DNA of 64,000 nt from the NCBI GenBank assembly GCA_949152475.1, contig OX424563.1, positions 22,665,001 through 22,729,000 of the forward strand. Reading direction: 5' to 3'. The notes under the pieces were generated by a model. The model made no database searches. It was given only the letters and a program-made list of their open reading frames with translations, and had not been told where the DNA came from. This document shows, in pieces, positions 52,771 through 64,000 of this stretch. The number at the start of each line of letters is the position of its first letter. Position 1 is the first letter of the stretch. This DNA is from Terebella lapidaria. Lineage: Eukaryota > Annelida > Polychaeta > Terebellida > Terebellidae. Both the position numbers and the translations under genes were made by a program.

Positions 52771-53712
52771 CATGGGGTGAATACATTAGAAAAGTATTCG
52801 AATAAGAATACGAATACTGCACAAATGTATGAATATGAATACGAATACACATAGTTAGCTCTGTATTCGCATACGAATACTTTGATATGTATTCATGAAT
52901 GTATTCATGAATACATCTCGACTTATAAATATTTAGTTCTACATTACGCTACATGTACGTATACATGTACATGTACTATAATTTATATATGTACATGTTT
53001 TTACAGGTCTGACTTTGTGGCCATGTTGCATGCAGCGAGATATGTGAATAACCAACTTTCACTAATAAATTCAATGAGAGCAAAAGTTACAAAACCTGTC
53101 TTCATACATGACATTGTAATGTTAGTCCTTTCCCACTCTCACAATATTTTTTACCGAATCTGGATCGCCATATATCCTCCCCCCACCAATATTGCATAAT
53201 GATTTACGACTCTGTGTTGACTAAACTCAAAACAGTCAATGCACAATTAAGCCACAGTCTGTGTAAGGGACTAACAACCATGAATCATGGAGTAACAGAC
53301 TACATCTACCAGAAATTACACCCATTGTATTGTCCAGTACATGTTCTCAGCTGGAAGTACATCTGGTATCCTGAATTCCCGATATTATCAATTGATCATG
53401 CTCCACACATGTAGTTCCTGGCTCTGCTAACAGTTCCAGGAATTATTCATTTGTGGACCATAAATACCAGTCTAGTGATGAAACCATGATTATACAGCAT
53501 GTAGCCCACAGATACAACAATTGGTTGTAATGGTTAGGAATTAAATTTCAAGTGAAAAAATATAAGTATTCATCTGAAGTATTCATGAATACGAATACTT
53601 TGCTAAAGTATTCGGATACGAATATTCTGAATTCTTTTGCAAAGTATTCGAATACGAATACAGAAAAAAAATGTATTCGAATGCGAATACTGAATACGAT
53701 TACCCCTGATGT
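52771..53712. mobile_element. Nested element with GAATACGAATAC-rich inverted ends
   Basis: Both ends are packed with GTATTCGAATACGAATAC words (52790-52910 and 53560-53705), inverted relative to each other. The right edge TTACCCCTG and left CATGGGGTGAATAC are related, and ATGTCCT lies near both borders, hinting at a hAT-like insertion. Small interior frames (52882-53414) are not recognisable. Confidence 0.55.
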
Positions 53713-54991
53713 CCTTATATATGGGCTAGATGTTCAGGCCTCAATTTCTAAAAAAAAAAATTTACATACAAACATGTTCTTATGTCCGGGTATCAGGACA
53801 TGCTCACATATAAGGACAGGTCACAGTCTGTGTACGCCAATACGGTAGATGCCAGCGATGTGATTCAAGCCGCAAAGTACTCCAGAATGTCATAAGTCGT
53901 ATATACAAAATACTTATGTCGTACGTACGAGATGTACAAGTCGTATGTACGAGATAATATTACAAGTCGTATACACTAGATAATATGTCGTATATATATA
54001 AGAGATATACATAAGGCCTATACGAGATAATATGTCGTATTTACGAGATATTATTTTTTTCATGATGTCCTTTCAGAGCTTCCGTAGGTTGTGACAACAT
54101 TCCGGAAACAGTATATATTTCATGTTCGTTCTTGGCATCATCAAAATCTGCTTTTATTGGTGACAATATGTTGATACATACATTCATAACATACTCCCTT
54201 ATACTTTTACACGCGGAAACACTTGATGTGAACTAGGGCCGGATCCAGGATTTTGTGTTGGTTGGCGGCGAATGTTTGGTGAAGGTGTGAAGCGGGTAAC
54301 TCGAGTCGAGTAAAGCGAGACGAGCTGGTTTTTGCAGTCTGGGGGTCAGGAGACGCCGTAAGCCCCTTCTCCCCACCCCGAAGAAAGTTAGCAAAATTAC
54401 CACCTCCCCCATCCCCCTGGATCCGCCAGACTGAACAATAACTTGTTTTGAGGTAACCTTATTTCTTTAATACGTACACTGTAGTAGTACACAAATAGCC
54501 TGAGACACGTAAGAATATATAGATAGTAATTTACGGAATTGATGAACACAATCTCCCTGACATATGTCCACTGTATAATGTGCACAGCTCACGCAATTCA
54601 AACGCATGAAAAAAGTTAACCTAACCGATACATTCAAAGCTTGACGAGAGATCTCCACGTAAGATTTCTATCGTATAGATGTATCTGTATTGCAACAAAT
54701 GACATGCATTATTACAATCCGTTTGAAGGTGCTGCTACTAGTATGCGTTGTCGCTTTGTTAAAAGGTATTTATCATAAAACACGTTGGCGCCGTTTGACG
54801 TGTCTGCTGGGCGTTTTACCTGATTGATGACACGCGTTTACAGTTGGAGGTGTACAATTATTTTTATGACAGATATTTTCTCTGATAATGACCACTTTTT
54901 GTAGTCCTTGAAAGCATAAAATTGTTCCCGTCGTGCCAACTGAATTACATACCTGGCGCTATCTCCGTCACGAACTAGACTGGGAATTCTG

Positions 54992-55000
54992 TATAAATAG
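54992..55000 (+). promoter_or_regulatory. TATA box of the peptide-precursor gene
   Basis: TATAAATAG, a consensus core, lies 37 bp upstream of the first ATG of the precursor ORF. Transcription would start near 55022, leaving a very short 5' UTR if the ATG at 55037 is used, or about 60 nt if the ATG at 55082 is used. Confidence 0.65.
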
Positions 55001-55036
55001 TGTGGGAACAAACCGAATCCGATAGAAGGAATCTTG

Positions 55037-55552
55037 ATGTTTCAGATGTGCATTCTCACGACTGGGAAGCCTTTGCCAAGCATGATGCCCTGTCTGCTGT
55101 TTTTGATGTTGATTCCGAACTGTGTAGTTGTCCGTGCGACTGATCTCAGAGATGAGAGAAGCGTCAGCTTCCACGAGGATGAGAGACATTCAGACCTGGC
55201 ACCACCGGCAGTTTGGGAAACGTCAAGTTTTCTAGACGACAAAAATGACATCATCAATGACCGGGAACCCCTCGACAGAATGGATCCAAGGTTGTTGGAT
55301 TTCTTGCTTCACCTCGGACATCTAGCCGATGTTGACGAATCCGACATGAAAGACGTAGGCGGGTCACCGGTCGGCTTTCGAGGTTCACGTGACAACACGG
55401 TCACGTCAGGTGGGCTGCGCACGCGCACTCGGCTAGATAAGCGGACCAGCTTGGACAAACGGACCTCGGAACAGTGGAGAAGTATATACGCAGCTTGGTG
55501 GTGTTGCAATGGCGACATCTTTTGTCTCATCTCTGAACGACACTGTATGTAA
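55037..55552 (+). CDS. Secreted cysteine-containing peptide precursor (neuropeptide- or toxin-like)
   Basis: A 171-codon frame from the ATG at 55037; the better signal-peptide start is M16 (55082), giving MMPCLLFLMLIPNCVVVRA with likely cleavage after VRA. The pro-region is acidic (DERHSD, FLDDKNDIINDREPLD) and holds an amphipathic helix, DPRLLDFLLHLGHLADV. Arg/Lys sites follow: RTRTRLDKR, then TSLDKR. Cleavage after the last KR would free a 29-residue C-terminal peptide with four cysteines, CC-x5-C-x6-C, preceded by AWW. Signal, pro-region, dibasic site and terminal Cys peptide is the layout of neuropeptide and small venom-peptide precursors. No family match is claimed. The gene appears intronless, between TATAAATAG and AATAAA. 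Confidence 0.7.
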   Translation: MFQMCILTTGKPLPSMMPCLLFLMLIPNCVVVRATDLRDERSVSFHEDERHSDLAPPAVWETSSFLDDKNDIINDREPLDRMDPRLLDFLLHLGHLADVDESDMKDVGGSPVGFRGSRDNTVTSGGLRTRTRLDKRTSLDKRTSEQWRSIYAAWWCCNGDIFCLISERHCM

Positions 55553-55602
55553 TATTGAAACATGCATCTAGCTTTCCGATATAATGACTAAGTTTGTGGT
55601 CA

Positions 55603-55608
55603 AATAAA
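55603..55608 (+). terminator. Polyadenylation signal AATAAA
   Basis: AATAAA lies 51 bp after the TAA stop of the peptide-precursor ORF, a normal distance for a short 3' UTR. Confidence 0.65.
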
Positions 55609-55797
55609 CTCATATTCGAAAATATTATTCAGTTGTGAAGATTTTTTTTCAACATTTGCTTTCGTACATAACTATCACGATGGACTCACGTTGTAATCAC
55701 GTACATGCTGCCTAAGTATACGGAATGATATGCAGGGTGATTCAGAAAAAAAAACTTTCCAAGAAAGTCCGTCAACGTTATTGGCATGTATTCAAGA

Positions 55798-56411
55798 GGG
55801 CTGGAAAGCGGAAGTATGATCGGTAATTTCCAATGAAATATTCGTGAATAAGGCGTCGCCGGGGATAAACAGCTGATAAACCTATTATCGTCCACCTTCT
55901 AAAACATCAATAACTGCTGAAATAACACGTCTTATGTCAAATAACTCTAGCGAAAGTACAATGGAGGGCCACATGTGGCAAGACTGGTTAGAATAATAGG
56001 TCGTATGCCGGTAAATTTGTTCGAAGTGCCGTTTTTTTCGCTGCCCCTTCGAAGCTTGAATATGCTGTGGAATTACAAATATTTTACAGCAGTGTTTGTA
56101 TATCTTCGATTGTATTATCTGATTAGTGAATTGAATATACTAAAAACATCGTTTATAACTTAAAATCACAATAGTAATGTAAGTATCAATCTATTACCAA
56201 TAATACAGCCAAATTTTGATGATTCCAATAACAAACGTAAAATACAACACTTCGCAATAGAAACAAAGCCCGTCCAAATACCTTATCAAAAAACAGGTAT
56301 TTGAGAAAATACACCCCAATGTTAAAAGCTAGGGAGGCGTGAGGTGCTTATCCCCAGTGCGAATGAATTCATTGTAATTTTTCATCGATCAGTATTTCCG
56401 CTTTCCAGCCC
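55798..56411. mobile_element. Inverted-repeat element (family B), copy 2
   Basis: It starts GGGCTGGAAAGCGGAAGTAT and ends ATTTCCGCTTTCCAGCCC. The interior is collinear with 18694-19248 but lacks the small hairpin insertion. It lies 250 bp after the peptide gene. No coding content. Confidence 0.8.
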
Positions 56412-59400
56412 GATTGCATAATGTCACACAAATTTTATGTTATATGGATGAACGAGTAATATCTTTTCAGCACATGGTCACTTGCTCAGCATGTTTTCCA
56501 TCAGACTCAAAACACTATTCCATGAGAAATACCGCTGAAAGAATGACATTTTTATATTTATGACACAATATGTTGTTCAAAATGGATTATTATTATTATT
56601 CATTTACAATTTACATAGCTATGCAACAAACGTAATCACAATTATGATTAGGTGCAACTAGTCAAAAATGTGTCCAGATTCAATTGAGTCATATTCCGTT
56701 TCAACACTTAATGTCTACTTTCATTGTAACGGTACGTAAGCGAGAACCACAAAAATCCGTTGCTTACCGAGGTGCGCACGAGAACTGCCGAAGATCTCAC
56801 GTGAACTTCCGATGTGTGCAGAAAACACCACGTTTCGTACAAAAAGTAAGAAATTACATTTGTTCATGTCAATGATATTGGGTGAACGCTATGTCTAGGC
56901 GGATCCCCCGATATACTAGTATAATGAGCACATACCGTTGAAAGTGCAACACTGTGTGAGAAATTGATGTAGTACGACGTGCAAAACCTAATGACCATTA
57001 TCCCTAAAGACCTATTATCACCCAGCACACGTTTCGCCAACGTTCTATGATCTTCTAGCGCATCACATGGACATGATATATAATCACGCCAATGTAGAAA
57101 CACAGCCAGCAGCTGTCGGTGACATGTTATGTGCACAATTATTATTGAGCTATGACTAGATTATTACATGTATCTGTAAACATCCTGATGGTAGCTGTCG
57201 GTTGCCGTAGGAAAAGAATGTGGGCACCTGCTCGGGACAATGGTCACAATCACGAAAACAACCGACTATTCACGAAAATACCCGACTGTTCAGATATATT
57301 TTACTCAGAAATCCTCATTTTTGTCCATGATGATTAATACGCGGGGTTTTTTTATTCTTACATGATTTTCTTATTTAAATTGCCGTTGCTGTTGATAAAT
57401 TAATATTTCCATAAACGGTATACACTTTTTGTATCCATGTGTAGTAGGCATAGTGATATACTAGGCCTGATATGATATGAGTGTACAATGAATACTATGC
57501 AAGTGTGTATCACTACATATCTTATATTCCCAAAGTAAATGCTGGAATGATTGAACAAGGCGCTGTTCTGTCTAGGTGTTGTAGATTGCTATCGATTAGG
57601 GAGTATTGTCTACTATTTTACTCGATGTTCGATTATTTTTCCTGACTTGGAACAATGTATCAGTTTGGCTAAGTAATTTTTTTAACCCAATTATCTCTTT
57701 ATTCCTTCTAGTATACCCGACAGTTTTCAACCTAAAATCCAGGGTCACATGCATCTCCGGAGATGTTATACATGATCTGGGAAATCCTTGAAAACCACTG
57801 AGTTTGACTGAGTAGCCATGAAACATCCTGGAATTTCGCTGTTCCTACAAAATCCACATGCATGCAAATAACATAAATATGCAAATAGTCAGTCATAAAT
57901 CAATATACTTAATAATGTTATACTTTTACATACTCGAGAAGTAAGGGAAGACACACAGCCACAATACCTTTATTCAACAGATCAAAAATAAGATACCCAA
58001 CATGGCCCTTCGGCTTGCCCCTCATTGCATCGAACATGTATATGCGATACCGTGCAGTTGCAGCACGTGTTCACATAAGCACACATAAATTGCTCCTCAA
58101 TTTGCCACTGACAATTATTGTGAACGATTATACTATACAGTATATCCTTGATACGGAATTTAAATCAGTGTGAATGACAAAAACAATCGGTGTTATGCCT
58201 GTAATATTTTTTGTGAGAGATTTCTCAAGATTTTTACTGAAAACAACGAAGATCTGTTCGGTTTTGGCAACTTTTACGAGTTGCTCATAGGTCATATGGC
58301 ACTGACACTATGACCAATATTACCGTGAATGTTCTCATAATCGGATGAGACTTAGAATATAATCATCCATGTCGGTAAAGCTTCGATATCCGATGAAAAG
58401 GTCAGAGAGCCATGTCTGTGCTATTTTTGACAGATCTTAATTGTGCGCACCTCGTCAAGCAAGGTATAGATTGCAGTCTGGCTTATATTACGTACTGTGA
58501 CTGAAATGTGTCGATGTTTCTTCTGGAAAGTCGATGGATGGATACATGATGATCTGTCAATATGGACACATACCATAATCTTCTAGAACACAACTCGCTG
58601 TCACCACTGCTTTAGGGATATGTATGATATGATGACAATTACAGTGCCCGCCATTACTTTGGAGCCACTTTAGTCAGGTCTTTATAACCACAATTTGGTT
58701 TCGCAAATCACATGATTATGAGTGTATATCTCAATAAACCCAGTGACAAAACTCATAGGCTACATTTGCGTTACAATAAGAGTGATAGCCGTAGCAATTT
58801 GACTGGATCTTCCACTTGTTCTGGATCATATATCACATAATCTCGGGGGAACATATGTTCGTTGAATCCTTTTCTTTGGGAATTATACATTTTCGAAATA
58901 TTTACTGTTCAGAATCTTTCAAGATGGATGTGGATATTGAATAAAAAAAACATTCATGAAACGAATTCGAGGTCCGTACTCGACCACATATCAGGAATAA
59001 GAGTCCTAGATCCAGTGGCGCAAATCCGGATCCCCTGTATGGTCATGGCACTTCAGAATTTATATTATGTAATTAATAATTGGTAGCCCAGAATATCAGA
59101 ATGTGGAAAAAAAATAAGAAACAAGTATATCGTACATCAAAATCCCATTGGCTGCGCAACAGTTTGAAATGTGTCATTACGTTTTGGTGGCTCCGAATTA
59201 ATGGATGGCACTGTATGTATTGCCGAAAACTTCAAAAGCTCCCGGAGTGCCGAGAAAATATCGCATATATTTCATGTGTTCCCAACACGATGGTCAATCA
59301 TGACGCATCCGAACATGATTGACCGCGTTCATATGATGTCCACCTTATTTTTTAAAAAACACTCTTGTTTACGATTGATTTAGTTACTTGATTTTTCAAT

Positions 59401-59807
59401 ATAATTTTCGTATTCAATTCAAATTTCATGAATATTGCAAACTGTGCCCATGCTATCAAACTTTGTGTCTCGAACTGTATGCAGTAATTATACTGTGACA
59501 ACAACATAGTATCGACGTTTGGGTATAAATGCAATATGACATAAGCACGCTAATATATTTTTGTCGGAATGGTATCAGAGTCCCGAACTTAAATGATCAA
59601 CATGCCTTTGCACCACCAGGGAGGCACCCATGACACATAACTATCATAGATACATGTACATGCCACATATACATATGTAGGCAAAACGGTTTTTTTTTTT
59701 CAAAATATTGCGATACAGAACAGAAATGTTTTATATCAAGATTTAAAATGATTGACTGAACTGAGTTTTTTCCAATATATAGGCCTAAATGAAAGACGTG
59801 AATACAG
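56412..59807. other. No gene recognised
   Basis: AT-rich intergenic DNA between the peptide gene and the 3' end of the Kir gene. Open frames are 60-90 codons, on both strands, without motifs or splice-site support. A poly-T run is at 59691-59700. Confidence 0.5.
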
Positions 59808-61249
59808 TCATGACACATTATAGCCGTGTCGGTGATACCCTGAGGCACGCCTGGCGCTGACCTCGGATATGTTCAGCGGTATAGCGTCGTGAAAGAAGGT
59901 GTAATCTATCGAATATATCCCGCCGGTCGACTTACTGAGCAGCGATTTCAAGTGGTGACCCCAAAGAATTTCACTAGGTAGGTATGACGTGCGAACCTGG
60001 AAGCTCGCGCCGGTGATCTCGTCAACTCCTTCCAGGACTACGATGAGTTCGCAGTCTTTCTCCAGAAGCTCCACAGCGGAGAGGTTCCAGAGGGGGCTGT
60101 CCTTTGTGATGTGATGCATGATGTTGATGGGCCACGCGAGGAAATAAAAGTCACTGCCACTCTCCGTGGTCACGGGCAGCTCTTGTGTGACGATGGGCAA
60201 GTTTTCACCTTCTTTGGTGACGCGACGCTCGGCGAGCATGACCTTGATGGTGACGCCAAGGATCTGCGACCTTCGCATATCCCCCACGCGAAACATGAGT
60301 GACCTTTGGCCATCCCGCTGGCATATCACAGCCTTTTCACTGAATATTATAGTCTGGGCCCTACGCTTGGGCCTCGCCATCTTTGCGAAGATGATGCCAG
60401 TTAGAATACATTGCATCATGACGCCATACATGGATTGGAACATTAGAAGACCAATCCCTAAGGGACAAGCCGGGGTGATAGCCCGAGTACCATACCCGAT
60501 GGTGTGTTGGGTCTCTATGGAGAAGAGTAGTGCCGTCGAGAAGTCAGTGACGCCATCTATACAAGGTGTGCAATCGTGATTCTTTTTACATTTCACCTTT
60601 TCGTTGAACGTCACAAGAGCCCACCAAATCAGCGCGAAGAACAGCCAACTGAGACCGAACGTTAGAGCAAAAATCAACAAGTGGTAGCGCCACTTCAACT
60701 CCAAGATGGTCGTGAATATATCCACGAGGAATCTGTGACCCCTGTCGCTGACCTTCGAGTAGACGACCTTGCACTCACCGTTCTTGTCAACCAGTCGGTC
60801 TTTCTTTCTCGTCGCAAAAATTCGTCCGCGCCTTACAAAATCCAAGAGGTCTCCGTTCTTGAAACCAGATGAACTCTGTGGCTGTTTGTACAATTCAACC
60901 GAATCCCATAATGATGAATTATCCTTCTCATACCCAATCACATCTGGCTCGGAGTTGAGTCGGACAGATTTCACTCTTCGTGCTTGCTGATGTTGCTCCT
61001 TCTTATCACTAGAATATTCCTCATCCGTAGCTGGGATATCCACTACGACGTCACAAGATGACCGGGCATCAGTTACACTAGGTAGACCAGGACTTATTAT
61101 ATCGGTGTTGCCTGGAGCAGTTGCACTCGTGGGAGATTGCTCAATGGACTTGGAGCCGTAGTTGATGACATTGAATGCTCGGTTCCTAGCAACCACGGAG
61201 AACCGTCGAGCAGAAGATAACCGTTCTGTTTTCAAAATATCAGGTGATT
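59808..61249 (-). CDS. Kir: Inward-rectifier potassium channel (Kir), main coding exon
   Basis: Kir channels are tetrameric plasma-membrane K+ channels gated by PIP2. Numbering by the full open frame from 61406: cytoplasmic DRGHRFLVDIFTTILELKWR slide helix 221-240; TM1 about 242-264; extracellular C282 and C314, 32 apart as in Kir2.1, for the conserved disulfide; selectivity filter TIGYGTR 302-308; TM2 316-340; PIP2-binding AKMARPKRRAQT 341-352; a complete C-terminal immunoglobulin-like domain including SSYL-like TSYLPSEILWGH. The rectification-controller position in TM2 (Asp172 of Kir2.1) is Gln332 here, which suggests weak rectification. The exon starts after TTCATTTCGTTTCAG at 61250; the 52 codons before that are probably intron. 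About 170 residues precede the conserved N-terminal core, long for the family. Confidence 0.93.
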
Positions 61250-61427
61250 CTGAAACGAAATGAATAGTACGCTTCGATATACCGGTGCATGTACTGTGTG
61301 TCAGGACATCTGCGATTGTAGTATAATTTGCTATATCCTGAATTCCTGGTTCTCGTGACATGTGGTCCTTTATATTTTGACCATTGCTTTGATAATGAAC
61401 ACTCATTTCTTTGTTTTGAAATCTTCA

Positions 61428-61430
<3 letters not shown>

Positions 61431-61505
<75 letters not shown>
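61431..61505. repeat. (TA)n microsatellite, about 75 bp
   Basis: An uninterrupted AT dinucleotide run inside the Kir intron. It is a likely length polymorphism and a spot where assembly length may be inexact. Confidence 0.97.
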
Positions 61506-61510
<5 letters not shown>

Positions 61511-62265
61511 GACAGGAAATAAAATATTAAAATCTTGTCCGCAGTAGATATTTTAGTTTAGAGTTCAACTCAAATTGAAATGTAATTAAAATGAAATGTT
61601 TATTATAGTAGAAAACGCACAAAATGTCATCGGTTTTACTTAATTTTTAAAACTGATTAGCTATTATAACGAGTATTCATGACGTCGTGGATATATTGCT
61701 TCAATTAGTCACTTCTACGATTGTCATCGTGTATGCTTGAAGATAGAAGCTTCATTAGCCTAAATAACTTGTTTCACTTTTCTGACGTCATGTGTGCTCA
61801 TTATAATAGTTTAGTCGGTAAACCTATCGTATATATTGACATTCTATAGAAACTAAACTATTCCATGCGATTTACTTTATCATCTGTCAAAAATAGTATC
61901 CTGACTTTAGTTGGGCTTTGAAGTATAATAACATTTTGGTTCTTGTGGAATGTTGCGAAGAAATTGCTAAAAGCCCGACGAAATTATATCTAACCCGTCT
62001 TAATTTGAGCATCTACATGTATGTCGAGATTTATAGCCTTCTTACCTTATAGCTAATCCGGCGAGCAATTGAAAAATAACATTACATAATCAATAAAGAC
62101 CAAGGCAAAAGTAATAGCACTACTATTTTCATTTTCTAAACTACAATAAATGAGTGAACATTTCGAATTGCTAGAATGATTGAAAATCTTCTGTTATTTC
62201 AACTAATTTACGCACTTATTAAAAAAATGTTTAGATGAGCATTGCTAGAATTTAGTCATTCTTAC

Positions 62266-62404
62266 CTGTGCTTGATCCTACTTTTTCCAATTCATTCTCG
62301 TTTTCTTGAAGCGCTTTTGTGCAGTCGGGACTTTCCGGGAACTTTCGCTGATTTTCAGGGCTATTTCCGCTCTGTGTTCCGTGCAAAAGCGACATCTCCG
62401 GCAT
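62266..62404 (-). CDS. Kir: Kir gene upstream coding exon
   Basis: A frame from the ATG at 62402-62404 reads MPEMSLLHGTQSGNSPENQR for 46 codons and ends at the strong donor GCACAG|GTAAGAATG in phase 1. The downstream acceptor at 61250 also enters in phase 1, so the join creates a Glu codon and keeps the Kir frame; the intron is 61250-62265 (1016 bp). The spliced protein would have 526 residues. The peptide is hydrophilic and Glu/Asn/Ser-rich, as expected for a cytoplasmic N-terminus. The frame is open further upstream, with acceptor-like AG sites near 62427 and 62437, so this may be an internal exon. Confidence 0.7.
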
Positions 62405-62449
62405 TCCAACACTCTCGGTGTTGCGACTATAGGTGGCTGCATGAACAGT

Positions 62450-64000
62450 TGAATGATATGATAATTTTAAAAAATTAAAACTCGTATTTTTGATTTCGCA
62501 TCGATTAACGAACACAACGCGAGTGCATGCGTATTATCATATAGACTATGTTATGCTGAACAACTCTTCTCTGAGTTTGAACCATTTATTAACTGAGGCA
62601 GAGATTCAGTTGAAAAACCGAGAGCACATTGGACTTTGATAGGTGCGTATATAAGCTTCATAAACGTTTCAATTTACAATTCAATTGTTTCGACAGAGTC
62701 AATCGAGGTGTCATCCATTGTTCTAGTTCAAAATGACCCAATTACTAATGTGTGGTATCAATTTACTATAAATCTGATGCCAGGTTTGATACCAAAACAA
62801 AAACTTAATTGGGTTTCAACGAAAAAGTCACGGAATACGCAGGCTGTTAAGTCAAAACAGTAACACTGATAAGAATGTTTATCATCCCCTAGCATTGTGA
62901 GGCCCGCTGGCTGCCCTAAGTTAATCAACCCCCAACCCACGTTACGTCACAGTAGCTAAGTTATTCAACCAAGCCCGTGCCTTATCAAAATTTACACTAC
63001 AGTTGATGCGTTATATACACGTTCTGAATTTTGACCCCTGTGTACCCCAGGTATGTATACACAGTGGCCGCAAAATGTAACAGGCTGTTCTTTAAAGCAC
63101 TCAAGTGACATGCGTTTCCGAATTGAATACTATCATTTCGAGAACTATCAAATCCCACTTGACCGTACTCACCACTTTTGAGAGGTCCAAAGTCCGAGTT
63201 ACAAGTTAACTCAAAGCCTCTTCGGAACATAGGAAAATTCCATTGCGACAAAAAAAACCCCCGACGCATACTTAATCAGGACACTCCCAATATGTACATG
63301 TATATAAAAATCAGCGTGTAAGTAAGCATAATATCATTCCCGGAACTTCGAATAATTATATGGCTGTATGGAGCTATTTCATTAACGATATAAACAAGCC
63401 CATCATGTGGAGGAAAATAGCATGAACTATACGACTGTGTCACATGCTGCCTGGTGTTTACAACATTTCATTTAGATAAACAGAGCGACCGACCGCCTGT
63501 ACCACATCAAGACAAGTGTGCAAGCAGCAGTTACCAAAAAAATATAGGAAACAAGAGACTTTTGTGTCTGTATTTCGTGTCTGTCCTGGCTAACTTTAAC
63601 TAAGTTGTTATTGTACAAAGGTCATACGCCTTAACCATAGAATTTTGTGTGGATACGTTGCCTGCTGCCACTTTGTGTAAATCTGCATCTAGATTGAATG
63701 CAAACAATGCGCTAAAAACTATCATCACACACTTATAGTAATACCGGGTATAACAAAATACATTTATGATATAATAGTTTTGGCTTATTCAGCCCCATAA
63801 ACCTCTCAATGGGCGAAAAGAATTGTACGGCTGGAAATGGCTCAACACATCGTATTTTGATTTAGTACCAAAATTGTGTTTTGCCAAACTGTCGGAAAAT
63901 CCCATTGTGTTTGTAAACATTTGTGTTTATCATGTAACATATATTAGGTGAAAAAAAATATAGAAAAAACGAATAAAAAGCTCCCCTCATTTTTTTTATG
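62450..64000. other. No gene recognised
   Basis: Sequence upstream of the known Kir exons. It may hold the promoter and 5' UTR exon, but no TATA, CpG-rich block or convincing exon could be chosen. The small frames are featureless. Confidence 0.45.

Larger units (their letters stand above)
50895..54085. mobile_element. 3.2-kb element with long inverted arms full of TCGTATATACGA palindromes
   Basis: The left end ACGGAAGCTCTGAAAGGACAT and right end ATGT(C)CTTTCAGAGCTTCCGT are inverted copies. The left arm then carries about six copies of TCGTATATACGA (50934-51060), and the right arm a degenerate series of GTCGTATATAC/GTACGAGATA (53895-54060). Further in, TCCGGACATAAGAAC (51195) pairs with TCTTATGTCCGG (53777). 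The arms are thus ~300 bp. The interior holds two other inverted-repeat elements and no recognisable transposase. Confidence 0.75.

Noticed and set aside
55037..55552. Insulin/relaxin or alpha-conotoxin family membership of the peptide precursor
   Set aside because: The CC-x5-C-x6-C spacing fits neither family, and no B-chain-like cysteines are present.
61250..61406. First 52 codons of the open Kir frame as the true N-terminus
   Set aside because: A pyrimidine-rich CAG acceptor at 61250 and a phase-matched upstream exon make this stretch more likely intron, although an alternative start at 61406 (with an upstream in-frame TGA) cannot be excluded.

Overview
The window looks like nuclear DNA of a metazoan, most likely a marine invertebrate. 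It is AT-rich, its genes have GT-AG introns, it holds animal families (a Kir potassium channel, a BEN-domain protein, an animal-type CACTA/EnSpm transposase, Ty3/gypsy and CR1-like retroelements), and it is crowded with small hairpin or inverted-repeat elements. I cannot name the phylum from the sequence alone.

Host genes, left to right: (1) a multi-exon BEN-domain gene on the minus strand, about 10.2-16.5 kb, with a CRE/CCAAT promoter just above 16.5 kb; (2) an orphan signal-peptide exon on the minus strand at 50.0 kb; (3) a compact, apparently intronless gene on the plus strand at 55.0-55.6 kb for a secreted cysteine-containing peptide precursor, framed by a TATA box and AATAAA; its signal-peptide region resembles the 50.0 kb exon; (4) an inward-rectifier K+ channel gene on the minus strand at 59.8-62.4 kb with one clear intron.

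Mobile DNA fills most of the rest. At 5.9-7.6 kb three elements are nested inside one another, two with perfect target-site duplications. From 17.6 to 28.5 kb a decayed CACTA/EnSpm transposase gene (five exons recognised, one frameshift, one lost donor) sits between two inverted repeats of about 0.9 kb; its 3' end has been copied into a snap-back palindrome. From 29.15 to 45.96 kb lies a complete Ty3/gypsy insertion on the minus strand: identical 790-bp LTRs, a 4-bp GATC target duplication, a gag-pol -1 frameshift signal, an in-frame TGA between RNase H and integrase, an internal 2.07-kb duplication scrambling gag and pol, an antisense LINE fragment, and a third ORF (zinc-finger-like plus leucine zipper) where other elements carry env. 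At 50.9-54.1 kb a 3.2-kb element has inverted arms packed with 12-bp palindromes.

The stretches 0.4-1.6, 1.7-3.0, 8.5-10.2, 16.7-17.6, 28.5-29.1, 47.3-50.0, 56.4-59.8 and 62.5-64.0 kb hold no gene I can support. Gene boundaries rest on splice-site reading and frame matching by eye; nothing was searched against a database.
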